Assembly: GCA_021464245.1 (NCBI GenBank)
Contig: JADCRB010000061.1
Coordinates: forward strand, 1 to 64,000
DNA length: 64,000 nucleotides
Direction: 5' to 3'
Source of the DNA: Carallia brachiata
Lineage: Eukaryota > Streptophyta > Magnoliopsida > Malpighiales > Rhizophoraceae
Shown: one piece after another, positions 35,701 through 47,924 of the stretch
How positions within the stretch are numbered: position 1 is the stretch's first letter
Layout of the letters: the number at the start of each line of letters is the position of its first letter
Program-made: the position numbers and the translations under genes
The notes under the pieces: model-generated
The model's input: the letters and a program-made list of their open reading frames with translations, nothing else
Told to the model about the DNA's origin: nothing
Databases searched by the model: none

Positions 35701-36694
35701 TAAAAATGGCCTGAACAAATAGTAACAGAGAATACCTTTAAAATAACCTTGTCAGGGTTCTTGTCCCTCATGCTCTAAGGGCCCTTCATCCTTAATTCAT
35801 AATAGAACAAAATGGTGAGAAACAATTCTTGTAGCCAAACCCAGTTAAATTTGGGATTAAGGTTTTGTTGTTAGTGTTGTTATCTTTGTATCCTTGTTTA
35901 TATGTATCACCTAGTCTGCAATTCTTTTAACGGTGTTTCCTTTGTTGTGCCCATAGTTCAGCTTATCATGATTCGAGCTTGAAGTTGTTACTGTTCTGAT
36001 TTCTGTAATTTGTGATGTGGATAACCGTTGTAATGGGCAGCTGGTTGATTATATCTAAATATGTTTGTATATGTGATACATTTTATGTCTTAATGTTTAT
36101 TGAAGAGAAAGAATGACATTTTTGTATATTTCTCAGCTCCCCAGGATTGCTGGCGACGATAGAAGCATGGATGTGTCAAATGATAGGGGTGGTGGTCGAT
36201 TTGGCTCTTTTGGTGGTCCAAGAGAGAATCGATTCGGTAATTCAAGTTTTGGTCGTTTTGGTGGTCAAGGGGATTATGCATCTGGCCGTTTTGGAGGAGG
36301 CAGGAGTCCTGGATTTGGCAGTTCTGGCAGTCGTACTGGTCAAATGAATGGATCTAGTCAGTCAGGTTATAACAGAAACCAGCCGGGAAATTTTGGTGGC
36401 AGTTTTGCTGCTTCAGGTAGTTCAGATCGCTCCAGTGGCTTTGGCCAGTTTGGTACAGGTCGTTCTAGTGGTTTTGGTGATACAGGGAGCTCTGGTCGCT
36501 TTGGTGATTTTGGGAGTTTTGGAACTGGTCGTCCTAGTGGATTTGGTGAGTCAGATAGCTCAAATCTTTCTAGTCCTTTTGATGGCTTCTCTTCAGGTCG
36601 TTCTAGTGGATTTGGTGACAATAATTCAAGCCAAAATTCTCAAGGTGATTCTCCATCTAGTCGATTTGGGAGTTTTGGAGATTTTAAAAGTTAA
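32749..36694 (+). CDS. RH53: DEAD-box RNA helicase, RH9/RH53 (PMH) type, likely mitochondrial
   Basis: PMH-type helicases support group II intron splicing in plant mitochondria. Seven exons, 32749-33198, 33545-33672, 33786-34197, 34382-34480, 34581-34805, 35404-35565 and 36137-36694, give 677 residues. The N terminus ([20 protein letters not shown]) is basic, hydroxylated and free of acidic residues, as in mitochondrial presequences. Motifs in order: FPIQ (Q motif), ARTGTGKT (I), PTRELARQ (Ia), GTPGR (Ib), DEAD (II), SAT (III), IIFTQTK (IV), [10 protein letters not shown] (V) and [10 protein letters not shown] (VI). The last exon is a tail of about 185 residues built from Gly, Ser, Phe and Arg, with loose SSGFG and SGRFG units, likely RNA-binding. 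The frame opens earlier with a TTG, but the ATG at 32749 is the first real start; a second ATG follows directly. Choice between RH9 and RH53 is uncertain. Confidence 0.96.
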
Positions 36695-37235
36695 TATTAC
36701 TCTGGGAGAAGACAATTCCGAATTTATGAAGAGGTTAGTTCGCTGATTTGTTATTGCAGGATTCTTTATGTTGAAGATGTTGTGCTTAGAATATGTACTT
36801 TAAGTTGTAGTTCTACGGTGAAACTGTTCCTCTTCGCGAGATAGGCACCCATTAATATTCACATGTTTGTGCATATTTGTTTTCAGATTGGAATAATTTA
36901 CTTGCCGAAACCTTTCAGAAAAACTGAAAAGGTAATATTAAGTTTTTGTGCATGACAGTTAGGGGCAAGCAACGGCTCCAGTAAGGGAATATGCTAGGCA
37001 ATTGGCTTCAAGAGTAAGATACACCTGCGTGCAGGGGCAGCTGTATGGCTTTCTGGGTTCGTGATGCTGAGAGCAAATGCTAATATTTTTATTTGTTTTA
37101 AGACGTGAACACTGTTCACGTATTTTGCTGATTGTATTTAGGCATATGATTATTGTACCGGATAGAAAAATAAGTTCTTCATATTTCTTTTATTGAAAAG
37201 GGGCTCTTTTATTTTAGTGAATTCAAATAAATGTT

Positions 37236-37237
<2 letters not shown>

Positions 37238-37263
<26 letters not shown>
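37238..37263 (+). repeat. CT dinucleotide microsatellite
   Basis: It is 13 perfect CT units, about 540 bases past the helicase stop codon, and is likely polymorphic. Confidence 0.9.
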
Positions 37264-37266
<3 letters not shown>

Positions 37267-38493
37267 AGTATGTATCTATATATATCTTCTATTATTGATT
37301 CTGCTTGAAATTTTATAAGGTGCACGTCCTTTGGTATTTAAAATCTGTTTGATTCTGCCGGAGATAATTTTTGTGTCCACGATAATATGCAAATAGCAAA
37401 CGAGGGGAAATTTCTACTAGGAGTCAGTTAGCTGAAGATCAAGAACTTATTAGTTTTCTCATTTGGTTGCAGAAATGGTTGAACTGCGAAGTTTCCAAAA
37501 TTCGTGTATGTCTGATGCTTTTTTGCTAGGACTTAAGGCAATAGACAGAAATTTTATCGTGCTTTATTTAATAATAAATGAGGGAAAATTTTGTTTATGG
37601 AATGCAGGTTCTTCTAAAATCTAAAGGTCCAATTGTGCCCTTCTTGGCATATTCTACCACCAGAAAAATTTTGAATAGGCCCTCAAACCAAAAGTAGCCG
37701 ACAAGCACGAACTGCTTATTTTATTAAGAGAAATGATAGGGGGTGGGGGTGAATGAGTTGGAGATAAAGTTACTTATTGTGGATATCATTGATAATCTTG
37801 TTAAACATTAATTTTAATTGAAACTTTTATAAGTTTTATCTGTTGCACATCAATTTTGATTGAAAATTTTATAAGTTTTTATATGTTTTGTATTTCTATA
37901 ACTATAAAATTATTAAAATTTATGTAATATAATATACTCATGAATGTGTATAAGAAATAATTTCATCTCTCTCTTTATTACCCTCTATCTGCCCATGTAG
38001 CGGACCAGTAATATTAACAGGAACAACGGCCTGTTGAAAAGAACACGCAAGGCACGGGTTTTTCATTCCCTTTGAGCAATAGTCCATTCTCCATAAAACG
38101 AAAAATGATTCCTACGCGGTAAAATCTTAGGCGTTGCCAAAATGGGTGAAAAAGATTGAGGCTGATACTAATACTGGGGTTTATTGTTTTCTTGTTGGGA
38201 ATTTTTTTTTTTATTATTGCTGCGGCTGCATTGGTTTTCTGGTACGTTTTAAGTTCTCGTATCTGCTGATGACCAAAGCTCCTCCTCTGTATTATATCAC
38301 AGAGAGCCGACTAGTTTTTCTGTTTGTTTTTTTGCAGCTAATGTTTCGTCTGTCTTAGATGATATTGATGAATTTTAGGGAGAGTAGGAATGGCCTTCTT
38401 TGGTCAAAATTTTACCCCTGCCGTGCGTGACAATTATATTCGTATACGGAAGTTGCAATAACAAACGGATCTCACTACGTCGACGGAGAAAAA

Positions 38494-38965
38494 AAGACAG
38501 GGAAGAGACAGAGAAGTTTTTTTTTACAATAAACTAATTTGTTTGTGAAATAATGTACTTAATTTCTACATCAAAAAAATAAATAAAAATTATTTTTAAA
38601 TTTTATTACAATAACTCGGCATCTCGTTGTAAAAATAAATCCGTTTGTTTGCTGTAAAATAACTTATATTTGTAAAATATTTACAAAGAAAAATATTTAC
38701 AGTGAAAATAATGATTTTCCTTTATCATTTATTTATAATACAGTTTGTATTTTCCCTGAAAATAATTTCAGTTCTGTAAAAAGAGAAGTTATTTTACCTA
38801 AAAATCTAAAAAATTTTCCCAAATTTTGTCTATATAAAATATTTTTCGTAAAACAAACGATCGGAAAACTTTATAAAATTTTTTTCTGTAAAATATTTTA
38901 CAGAAAATAAATGCACCTTTTACACAAATAAATTTCTTCATTTTCTACCTGTTCACCTTTTCTCC
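38494..38965. mobile_element. Inverted-repeat element carrying a nested insertion (tentative)
   Basis: The left end (GACAGGGAAGAGACAG, then T-run and ACAATAAACTAATTTG) and right end (AAATAAATTTCTTCATTTTC, then CCTGTTCACC) resemble the ends of the element at about 44337-44545, in the same orientation. The middle, about 38641-38864, has its own inverse ends (CGTTTGTTTGCTGTAAAATA against a near-inverse ending AAAACAAACG) and has no counterpart in the other copy. This suggests one element inserted in another. Confidence 0.4.
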
Positions 38966-40243
38966 ATCCACCTATATTTATCCATAACAATAATCAATTA
39001 AGACCAAAAAAAAAAAAAAAATCAATTAGTTCCATCAGTAAATGCACGATCAATTAGTGATTAATTACCGCTGTTTTGTTCTTGTCAGGAACTCGCCGTT
39101 CATACATACAAGCACAAGAAATTTCCTTTCCATCAACTCTGGAAAATGGTCAACGGGGATTAATGCCTCTGTTTGAATACGTGGCCAAGTACATTAGACA
39201 GATAGGAGACGTATGTCTCACGTGATTTTCACATTTTATAGTGGGTTGTTGCATATTTTATATTTTTTATTGCGTATTTTATATTTTAAAATAATAAAAA
39301 AATATTTTTAGTAGTAAAATTTACCCTTCATCCGTTCCTACCTTGTACTGAATCGTCCACCTATTTTTTCGTTACTTTTTACTCGGTCCAGGAAGACTAT
39401 GAGTTTTGAACTTGGGATACAGCAACACATACTGTGTCCAACACAGAAGTTTTGTAAAAATAAAACCAACAACATGATGATTTAGATCGACTCTCCCATA
39501 AATAGTCTTCATACCGAAATGCCTTCTTATTCTTTTGTTTAGCCCATTAAAAATCCAGTGGCTTAGTCTTGGACTACACAATGAAGCATTCTTCCAATTA
39601 TATGCCTGCCAAAGTACAAGATATTGGTTCTTAGGTTTTGTAGAAACATACCCAAAGATTTTATTAGCTAAGCTAGTTAATTTCGTATATGAGTGACAAT
39701 TTTGTTTTAAAAATGTTAGAGTGAAGTTGAACTTCAGACAATAATATTGTAATTTAATATGTGATACATTTTTAATTCTCATCTAATAATTTATGATTAT
39801 ATGTTGAATAATTTATTAATATTATATCAAAATCTTTTGACCTGTTGAGTTCAAAATACGTTTATGTCAAATGAATTTTTACGAACTTGCGCATTGTAAT
39901 TTACTTATTGAAAGGTTTTCAGTTGAACATTGGAGTGGACAAGGAACATTTAGGTTGGACATGAAAATGGTCAAAGGAAAAAAACATTTAGTCTTCACAA
40001 CAATGACTTTATAATGGCAACAAAATGATATTGAAATTAGATGGTTGAATTCATTAAAATAAAAATAAATAAATTGTGAAATGTTATTAGACGAAACAAT
40101 GATGGTTAAATTGCCTGTTTCAGAGTAACAGTTCATAAATAAGCAGACAGAGTACAATGAGGCATGTTCTGTTCAATTGATTCTATGCATATATATTCCG
40201 AGTCTCTTGGAGAAAAGCACGAAGTTCGCTTGTTTGATGTGTG

Positions 40244-43200
40244 ATGGAAGAAGCGCCAGAGAGGAAAGACCTGAAATGGGCAATAACATGGGGTGAGTTT
40301 GTGGAAGAGCTGCAGAGGACAAGCTCTTTGGCAGCACCAATGGTGGCAGTGTCATTGTTGCAATATCTCCTTCCAGTTTCATCTCTGATAATTGTGGGGC
40401 ACCTCGGCAGCCAACTTGCTCTTTCTAGTGTTGCCATTGCCACCTCTCTGACAAATGTTACAGGATTTAGCATTCTTGTAAGTTTTGATCTTCTCTTTTC
40501 GCGTTCAACTTCAATAACAGAATCAAACATTTTTCTTATTGGGTGAAGATTAAGAACTGGAGGTGGTGCCCAGACATCTGGACAAATTGTCTGAATATCA
40601 CTTCCAAAATATACCTATTTGTATTTTAAGTGTAACTATATTGAATTTTTTTAGAAAACTTTTTTAAAAAAAAATTTATAAAATTAAAATTTAAAATTAA
40701 ATAAATGTTATCTTTGAATTTAAATTAAAAATCTCACATAATATTTTTTTAAAAAATTCAATACGATTACATTAAATTAACAACTTGCTGCACTTTTTTA
40801 TTATTGTCCGGAGGTGGCATCCAGATATACCATCCGGGTGCCAATCTTTTCTGTTTCTGATTTTCTGCTTGGGAAAAACAGTCGGGCATGGCAGGTGGGT
40901 TAGAGACACTTTGTGGTCAAGCTTACGGAGCTGAACAATATCAAAAGCTTGGAACCTATACATACAGCGCTATCATCTCTCTTTTCATGGTTTGCCCTCC
41001 AATTTGCCTTCCCTGGATTTTCATGGACAAAGTACTAATTCTTTTAGGCCAAGATCCTGAAATTTCCCATGAAGCTCGTAATTATTCGATGTGGCTAATC
41101 CCTGCACTCTTTGGAGGTGCTGTCCTGAAACCTTTAACCAGATTTCTTCAGACACAAAGTCTGATAATTCCAATGCTCCTCAGCTCACTTTTCACTCTCC
41201 TTTTTCACTTAATCGTGTGCACGATTCTCGTGCATAAGATAAGATTGGGAGAGATGGGCGCGGCTGTAGCCTTCAGTTTATCAACTTGGTTGAACGTGAT
41301 ACTGCTCGGCCTTTATGTTAGGTGCTCTTCAGCCTGCACAAAAACTCACGGGCCATTGTCGAAATGTGCTCTTTATGCAGTTGGAAAATTCTATAAACTC
41401 GGTATCTCTTCGGCTTTGATGGTTTGGTAATATTTCTTTCTACTTTGATCGTAAAAATTGCTTCTTTTGGGAAAATTTTGCTCCACAATTTATGAGTTAC
41501 ATAATTTTTGCTGCCTGGATGATAGTCTTAAATGGTGGTCAATGGAACTGCTTACTCTGCTTTCTGGTCTTTTGCCAAATCCAAAACTGGAGACTTCTGT
41601 GCTCAGTTTATGGTAATTACATGCACAGTTCAATATTTTCTTTGCTGACATATTAAGGACGTAATTCAAACTAAACCATTGCTCAATTATGGTTTTACAG
41701 CCTTACAATCTCTACATTGCACTTCAACATACCATATGGATTCGGAGCTGCAGCAAGGTCTTTTCTTAACATAAACTTTGCTGCATTTACATCCACTTTA
41801 AGACTATATGGTTTGCAAGTGTGTGTGTGTGTGCGCGCGTGAGGGTGCATTTTATGTAAATATATACAATCAGATATCAACTACCCTGCTAAAACCAGAC
41901 ATTAACCAAAAGTTCTGTAATCCAGTACGAGGGTTTCGAACGAAATAGGAGCAGGGAACCCTCAATCTGCTAGAAGAGTGGCATCGGTTGTAATAAGCCT
42001 TGCTGGTACAGAAGCAGTCATTGCAAGTAGCATCCTTTTCTCCCTTCACCGTGCCCTGGGATATGCCTATAGCAATGACAAGCAGGTTGTGGATTATGTT
42101 GCAAAAATGATTCCTCTTATTTGCCTTTCAATCACTTTGGACAGTTTGCAGGCAGTCCTTTCTGGTTAGTTCCTCCATTTGTTCCACTGCATTTTTTTAT
42201 TTTAGACATCAGAAAAAAATCACTTTGTTCTGTGCACATGTTATTACCATTATCTAGATTTTCTTAAATTTCTAAGGGTAATGGGGATGTGAAATCTTTT
42301 TTTTTTTTCTGCCAAGTTTCTCTATTGAATCTAAATAATGAAACCAAAGACGACCGTGTATATGATTTTGAAATGCATACAGAGAGACAAATACCATAAT
42401 ATATGCAGATTTTTCCTGGAAAGGTTGGTTTTTTGCCTTTTCCATGTGATATTGTATTTGCAATTCGACAAGTATATTACTGTATGTGTGTCAAATGGTT
42501 TCCATATATGTCCTTAAAATTTGAACCAGGAATTGCTAGAGGATGTGGATGGCAGCGCATAGGAGTTTACATTAATCTTGGAGCATTTTATGGGGTTGGA
42601 CTTCCGGTGGCTGCTGTACTTGGCTTTGTAGCTCATATGAAAGTCAAGGGCCTTTGGATTGGTATAGTAGTTGGCTCAGTACTGCAGTCAACTCTTCTTT
42701 CCCTCGTTACATTTTTCACAGATTGGAGAAAACAGGTTAATTTCCGATCTATTTGTTTTTTGTTAGAAGACTCATTAAACCATGTAATACAAATAGAATA
42801 ACTCTTTTTATTTTCATAATTTTTATATATTTTTTTTAAAATTATAGTTCAAGATCTCAAAGATGAAGTTTTAAGTTTTTAATTATTGCGATATTTTATG
42901 AGAGACATTTTTAACTAAAATTTAAATTTTTTGTGAATTTGAATTTTCTCCTCTCCCAGCCACAAGGGTCATGGCTTTTGGGCAGGAATTTGAATTTATT
43001 GAGAAGACACTTTTTCTTAGATTCAATTTGGACTATTTAATTTGAGATTGAGGTTATCCTCATAATTTGTATGTTTAGACATTTGATTTCGGATTTTCGC
43101 ATGTAAAACCGTTGTTTTGATTTATTCTAAATTTAGTCTAAAGGTTGTTACTCATAAGCATATATTGTGAATAATAATTGTTATTCAATTTACACATTAC

Positions 43201-43265
43201 AGGTAATCAAAGCTCAGGAAAGGATATCTGAAAGATCATGCATCGAAGAGAATAATGATAATTAA
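40244..43265 (+). CDS. MATE efflux transporter (DTX family)
   Basis: MATE proteins export organic compounds in exchange for protons or sodium at plasma or vacuolar membranes. Seven exons, 40244-40477, 40882-41426, 41526-41612, 41701-41757, 41926-42164, 42530-42735 and 43203-43265, give 476 residues, the usual plant size with 12 membrane helices. Family landmarks: [16 protein letters not shown] (helix 1), [16 protein letters not shown] (conserved MATE motif), [39 protein letters not shown] spanning exons 4-5, and [17 protein letters not shown]. The C terminus is short and polar. The codon before the ATG is GTG, so the open frame appears to start one codon early. Exons follow the standard plant DTX pattern and all phases agree. 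Substrate cannot be read from sequence. Confidence 0.96.
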
Positions 43266-44336
43266 TAAACTTAGTAGTGACTATCATAATAATTGTTATT
43301 ACGTAGGTTTTTAAATTTATATTTATATATTTATTTTATTTTTTGAGGAATATGTTAATTTATATATGTTTTACGTGTTAAACTTTCAATGTGCATCCTC
43401 TTAGTACTTAAAAGTTTTTTCTTTTATACCAAGAAATGGACTTACCGACTCGTCAGACCGCCAAGATAACACCGACAAAGATGTCCATCGCTTCTATTGT
43501 TTTTAAGTGGCTAAGCCGAGATATCTCGTTTTACTCCTAGGCTCGTCCATTTGATCAAAATTTGACAATCTTCTTGCTGACCGGATCTGTTTTCTGCACC
43601 CATTGCCTGCCCTCTCATTAAGCAATTACGTATCATTAACTAAAATAATTAGACAAATAGACATCCAGACTCTTACATTTGGGAGCAACAGTTAGATCGA
43701 TGATCAATTAAATGGACATACTAATTACATTAATGTTGTGGTTGAACCCCGGCAGTTTCATGAGAGATCTAGGCAACGCATGCTTGATTTTTGTTGTAAA
43801 TTCGGTTTTTTTTTTTGTTTAATATAGACAATAATTCATCATTGTGTTTAACAAGTTTACGAGAAAAGAATCAGAAAGAAAATTCTAAAAATCAATGTAT
43901 TTTTCTTTGTTTGACAATTTATGAGGAAGTAATTGGAAACTGTGTCAGAAAAAACATGCTGGACCAATTGAAAATATATATATATAAATATAGTGACCAA
44001 AATAGCCTTCATTTATTCAATTATTTATAAATTTTTTTTTTATAATTTCAACTCACTATTTATTCAATCTTTTGTAGGGTTATTTTTGTAATTTTATCTA
44101 TACATTTTTTTCTCACTATTTTTTATATAACACAAATACAAAATTTTACTTTTTTAATTATTTTTTTATTTTTGTTCATAATTTTCTTTAATATTAAAAT
44201 CTCATAATTCAAACGGAGCATAAGAAATGAGCAAGTTACAGAGGAAATTGAAATTTGAACAGCAATCTCTTTAGTAAAAGTTTTAATTAAATTAGTTTTT
44301 TAAATTTGCTTTTTTAATAGGAAAAATTTTGGTTGA
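43266..44336. other. Spacer after the MATE gene
   Basis: Non-coding. The stretch at about 43900-44225 may be another inverted-repeat element: CTTTGTTTGACAATTTATGAG at the left, and an inverse of ATAATTCAAACGGAGCATAAG at the right. The match is partial and no target duplication was found. Confidence 0.3.
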
Positions 44337-44545
44337 CAGGATATGGTAGACAGGAAAGAGACAGAAAATTTTTTTTGTACAATTGATTTATTTGTACAAC
44401 GAAACACTGAATTATGACAATGAAATTTAAAAATATTTTTTGTGTATTTTTTCGTTACAAAAATTAAGCGTTTTATTACATAAATAAACTAATTGGTTGT
44501 ACAAAAAAAATTTCTTCATTTGTTTTTCGTCCACTAAATCTCGTT
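44337..44545. mobile_element. Palindromic MITE-like element
   Basis: Both halves of this 210-bp stretch are near-inverse copies. The best part is AAATTTTTTTTGTACAA on the left against its exact inverse on the right, with looser pairing outward (ACAGG... against ...CGTCC) and inward. The RNA or single strand would fold into one long hairpin. A related copy lies at about 38494-38965. Confidence 0.45.
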
Positions 44546-44846
44546 TACGTAACAGTACTTTTTTTAATAATAAGGGATTGATCCTGCGCTATAAACTTAT
44601 AATTTAGACGACATTAAAAATATATTAATAAGTGAGAGGTCAAATGTTTAAATTATGATATCTCAACGTATCTTTTTCTCTTATAATCAATTAATTTAGA
44701 TTTAAAAAAGTTAAAAAAAAAAAAATTGATCCTTCAAACAAAGGGGTGAGAGGAATCATGTTCATCGTAACGTATCCAAAAAGAAGAAAAAATCAACCCG
44801 ACAATTACAAAGGCAGTAGAATTACATGCTCCTAACTAGCAACCAA

Positions 44847-45507
44847 GACTGAGAGGATGAGGGGGAAGAAGAGGCGATTTGGGGGTGGATGGCTTCATTG
44901 GCTGAGTGAGTGGCTTATTTCCTTGCTACCGTCGGTGGGTGGAGAAGGAATCGGCCGGTGTATTGTCTCTGTTGTAGCCTGGAAGGCTATGTTTCGCCAG
45001 TCAGAGGCAGGGCCCACACCGACGATCGTCGATGCCAGCTTCTCGGCTTCTCCAGGAAGGTGTGGGGCGGTTTGTGGCACAGTTGCCACAGGCTCGGGTT
45101 TGGGCATGTGTTTGGATCAGCCTTGTATCTTCTCCCCTGGGTTTCTCTCCATATGGGCCTTTGGTGTCTGTTTGGGCTGTTTGGGTTAGGTGTATATATT
45201 GTATCACTTTCAGACCCTGACTATGTATCTTCTTTGTTTATAATGGTATGATTTTTACCTACGTTGTTGATTTAAGTAGTAATGAAATTATTTTTCTTAA
45301 ATAAGATTTTGAATTCAAGTTTTGTAAATGAAAAAAATGGGTGGTAGGAGAGTTTTAACCTCTTATCATGAGTTCACCCAACTCATATCGGATTAATTGA
45401 AGTCTAATTGAACTTCGGATACTAGAGTTTCAGATAAAAAAAAATGGTATAGTTTTCTTTCTGGTAAAAAAAAAAAAAAAAAGGGGACTGAGAGGATGAG
45501 GGGGAAG
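44847..45507 (+). mobile_element. Retroposon insertion with 22-bp target duplication
   Basis: An identical 22-base sequence (GACTGAGAGGATGAGG then GGGAAG) stands at 44847-44868 and 45486-45507. The 617 bases between end in a run of 17 A at 45466-45482 just before the second copy. Long direct repeats plus a 3' A-tail are the signature of LINE-type target-primed insertion. The 5' 340 bases are GC-rich with open frames on both strands (113 codons at 44910-45251); the 3' part is AT-rich. No reverse transcriptase motif or clear Pol III box is visible. It may be a 5'-truncated LINE, a SINE or a retrocopied transcript. Confidence 0.66.
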
Positions 45508-47160
45508 TCCACTTTCTAAATTGGCTTTATTTATAGCAGTGAAGATTGTTGGCACGGCCCACCCTATTATAGGACCCAATGCGTTGCGCTAGCCTTGACT
45601 TATCACGTTCAAATTCAGTCCCACGGACCATACCGGTTAGCTTGAAACTTGACGGACAAAATCACAAAAACAATAAATAAATAAATAAACAAACAAAAGG
45701 CATCTAGATTGTCGGACCTTCAGTTTAAAAAAGAAAAACGGGCTGCTTAGTTTATCTAGTTCATTAACATTATATTTCTCTTTCCCCTAATTGTTAAAAT
45801 AAACTGTGTTACACTTACATGTCCCACATGTATATACAATATTAGTAGGAAATATAATTATGAAAGTAGATAGAAAACTCATATACTTATGTAGTAGTTT
45901 ATGATATTTATATTTCCAAAAGTTTAATTTTGAGATTTTTAAATTTTTAAATTTATTAAATTATTAAAAATTGTAGCTTATAGTCTTTCTTAATCCTTCA
46001 TTAAAATTAAAATTTCAATTTTAATAATTTTAGAAGTCTGACTGGCTTAAAATGCTTAAAGTTGGGTGAGAAATCTTACGTTTTCAGCACCAAGTGTCTT
46101 AATTGTGGCTGGTCACTATTTTCCATTGGAAACAATTTTAATTCAAACAACCCTTTTCTGATTTCTAGTTTTCCTTACCAATGTGGCCATGTCTCCTCTA
46201 CTGCTTGGAAACACTACTTTCCTTCTTGTTGTACATTGGTGTTTTCCTGTCTCAGTTTTATCTGATGCACATGATTTTTAATGGTGTGTTATCAATCCTG
46301 GAATAAGAGATGCTTGAAATACCTCAACAACAGTTACTAGGACACCAGATACCGTAATGACCACGACAACTCGCTTGAGTCGGCGTGCATGTTTACAACA
46401 TTTAATTATTAACCGAAATTGTTTTCTCCTCCGACCATCCTCGGTTGGATTAAAAGCTTTTCTTTTTCATCTAAACCAAAAAAGTGCAATAAAAAAAAAA
46501 AATTAATATTTAGCAGGAATCTTCTTCTCGAAATTCATGTTTTACCTGCAACTTTGTTGAACTCAAAATTCAAACAGTATCAAAACTTTGTTGAAATTGA
46601 GTGCGTTGCGTAGAAGAAAAGTTATAATTAAAATTTTTTTTTTCAAAAAAAGAAATAGTAGATTAAAAAAAATCAAACAAAACGGGAATGAGAAATTGTA
46701 GTCAATTATAATCGAAAAAATTAAAATAATTTGTCAATAAAATGAATAAGTAGAGATAATATCTTTGAATCCCGTCAGAGAGATTTGTTCGAATCCTTAT
46801 TTGAGGTAGGCCAAATAATCTATATTGATTTTGCAAAAAAACAAACTCCACAGTATCTGGCAAGCGTCATTAGACAATTCGTAACTTTGGAGAACTCATA
46901 GTAAATTTAGCCTTATCAAAAATCCTAACAATACTGGAATCTAGCATATTTACGAGTATGAAAATCTGCCACTGATAGAGAGGCAAAGGGACCAAACTGA
47001 GGTTGGTTTCTGGATCAAACCCCACAAAGAGAAGAGAGACAGGAACTAAGAAATCTGACTTGCTCTCAGTCCCGGTCCCCATTTTTTCAGAATGGGTAAC
47101 TGACCCAATTCTGAATATCCATGGCCCAAGCCAACGTTTCATGGGTTTGGACTATCAGAT
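45508..47160. other. Non-coding spacer with old repeats
   Basis: No gene is visible. TTTGTTCGAATCC near 46788 matches a Pol III B box, which hints at a SINE relic. Frames on both strands at 46870-47221 are short and unrecognised. Confidence 0.4.
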
Positions 47161-47202
47161 TAATGGCATTGACTGCATCCCTAATGGCATTGACTGCGTC
47201 CC
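47161..47202 (+). repeat. Two tandem copies of a 21-base unit
   Basis: The unit TAATGGCATTGACTGCATCCC at 47161-47181 is followed at once by a copy with one change at 47182-47202. It keeps an open frame on both strands but no gene is supported. Confidence 0.7.
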
Positions 47203-47219
47203 TAAGGGTAAAAAAGAAT

Positions 47220-47241
47220 AGATAATGACCACAAATACAAC

Positions 47242-47272
<31 letters not shown>

Positions 47273-47283
47273 TAATGACCACC
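47220..47283 (+). mobile_element. Poly(A) insertion flanked by a 13-bp direct repeat
   Basis: AGATAATGACCAC occurs at 47220-47232 and again at 47270-47282. Between lie only a few bases (AAATACAAC) and about 28 A. This fits target-primed insertion of an almost bodiless transcript end, or of a severely 5'-truncated SINE/LINE. Confidence 0.5.
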
Positions 47284-47924
47284 TAGCGTGTGATTCAAGT
47301 GGCAAAATCACTCATCGGGACGATCTCTCAACCATGGTTTGAGGGTTCGAGAGTGCGAAAGCAGTACTAAATATATATTTGACCATGCATAATTTTGAGA
47401 CAAGCTGGTGATCCTTATTAGATACCGAGGAGTTTACTCATCCATGAGTTCAGTGTAGCGGCCCAACTCACTGTGCGGTGTGCTCAGCGCAGTCCTCCCT
47501 GACAGGATTTGTGGAACAATCACCCTACTTTCCCATTTTAGAAATTAAAAAAAAATATATATATATAATGACGGTGATATCATAATATCACTACTGTTTT
47601 AAAGAGAAAGGAAGTTTAAGTTTCTGTTTTAATCAGTTGGGCTTTAAAGGGAATTAGTAGTAGTGTGATCGTGAGAGACTAGGCTTTCCTAATAATTTAT
47701 ACTATGTTCAGATAAAATCTTAAGGGAAGAGGAAAATTGAAGAGAGGAAAGTGGGGGAGAAATTTACTAGAGGAGAAAAATTTTTTTCATCATTTGAGAA
47801 GAATTAATGGGAAGTTCTCCCAAATTAGATGATGTGTCTGAAGTCTAAGAAAAGCCAAAGCATCTTAACCCGTAATTATTATGTAAAACAACCACGGTGC
47901 AGGGGGAAGGATAACCTGCTTCAT

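Larger units (their letters stand above)
36695..40243. other. Helicase 3' region and transposon-bearing spacer
   Basis: The helicase 3' UTR is followed by a CT microsatellite at 37238-37263. A small frame at 38134-38358 is Phe-rich and unsupported. An inverted-repeat element lies at about 38494-38965. A minus frame of 136 codons at 39372-39782 is the longest in the spacer but is not recognised. No gene can be supported. Confidence 0.5.

Noticed and set aside
39372..39782. Minus-strand open frame of 136 codons
   Set aside because: No recognised domain, no neighbouring exons, and AT-rich spacer codon use. It could be a transposon scrap but I cannot support it.
44857..45251. Overlapping open frames of 110-113 codons on the plus strand and 68-70 on the minus strand
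   Set aside because: They lie inside the retroposon body, overlap in several frames and resemble nothing known. They are a by-product of its GC-rich half.
46870..47221. Opposed frames of 90 and 72 codons
   Set aside because: Both-strand openness comes from low stop-codon content in a repeat-rich patch. Neither is recognised.
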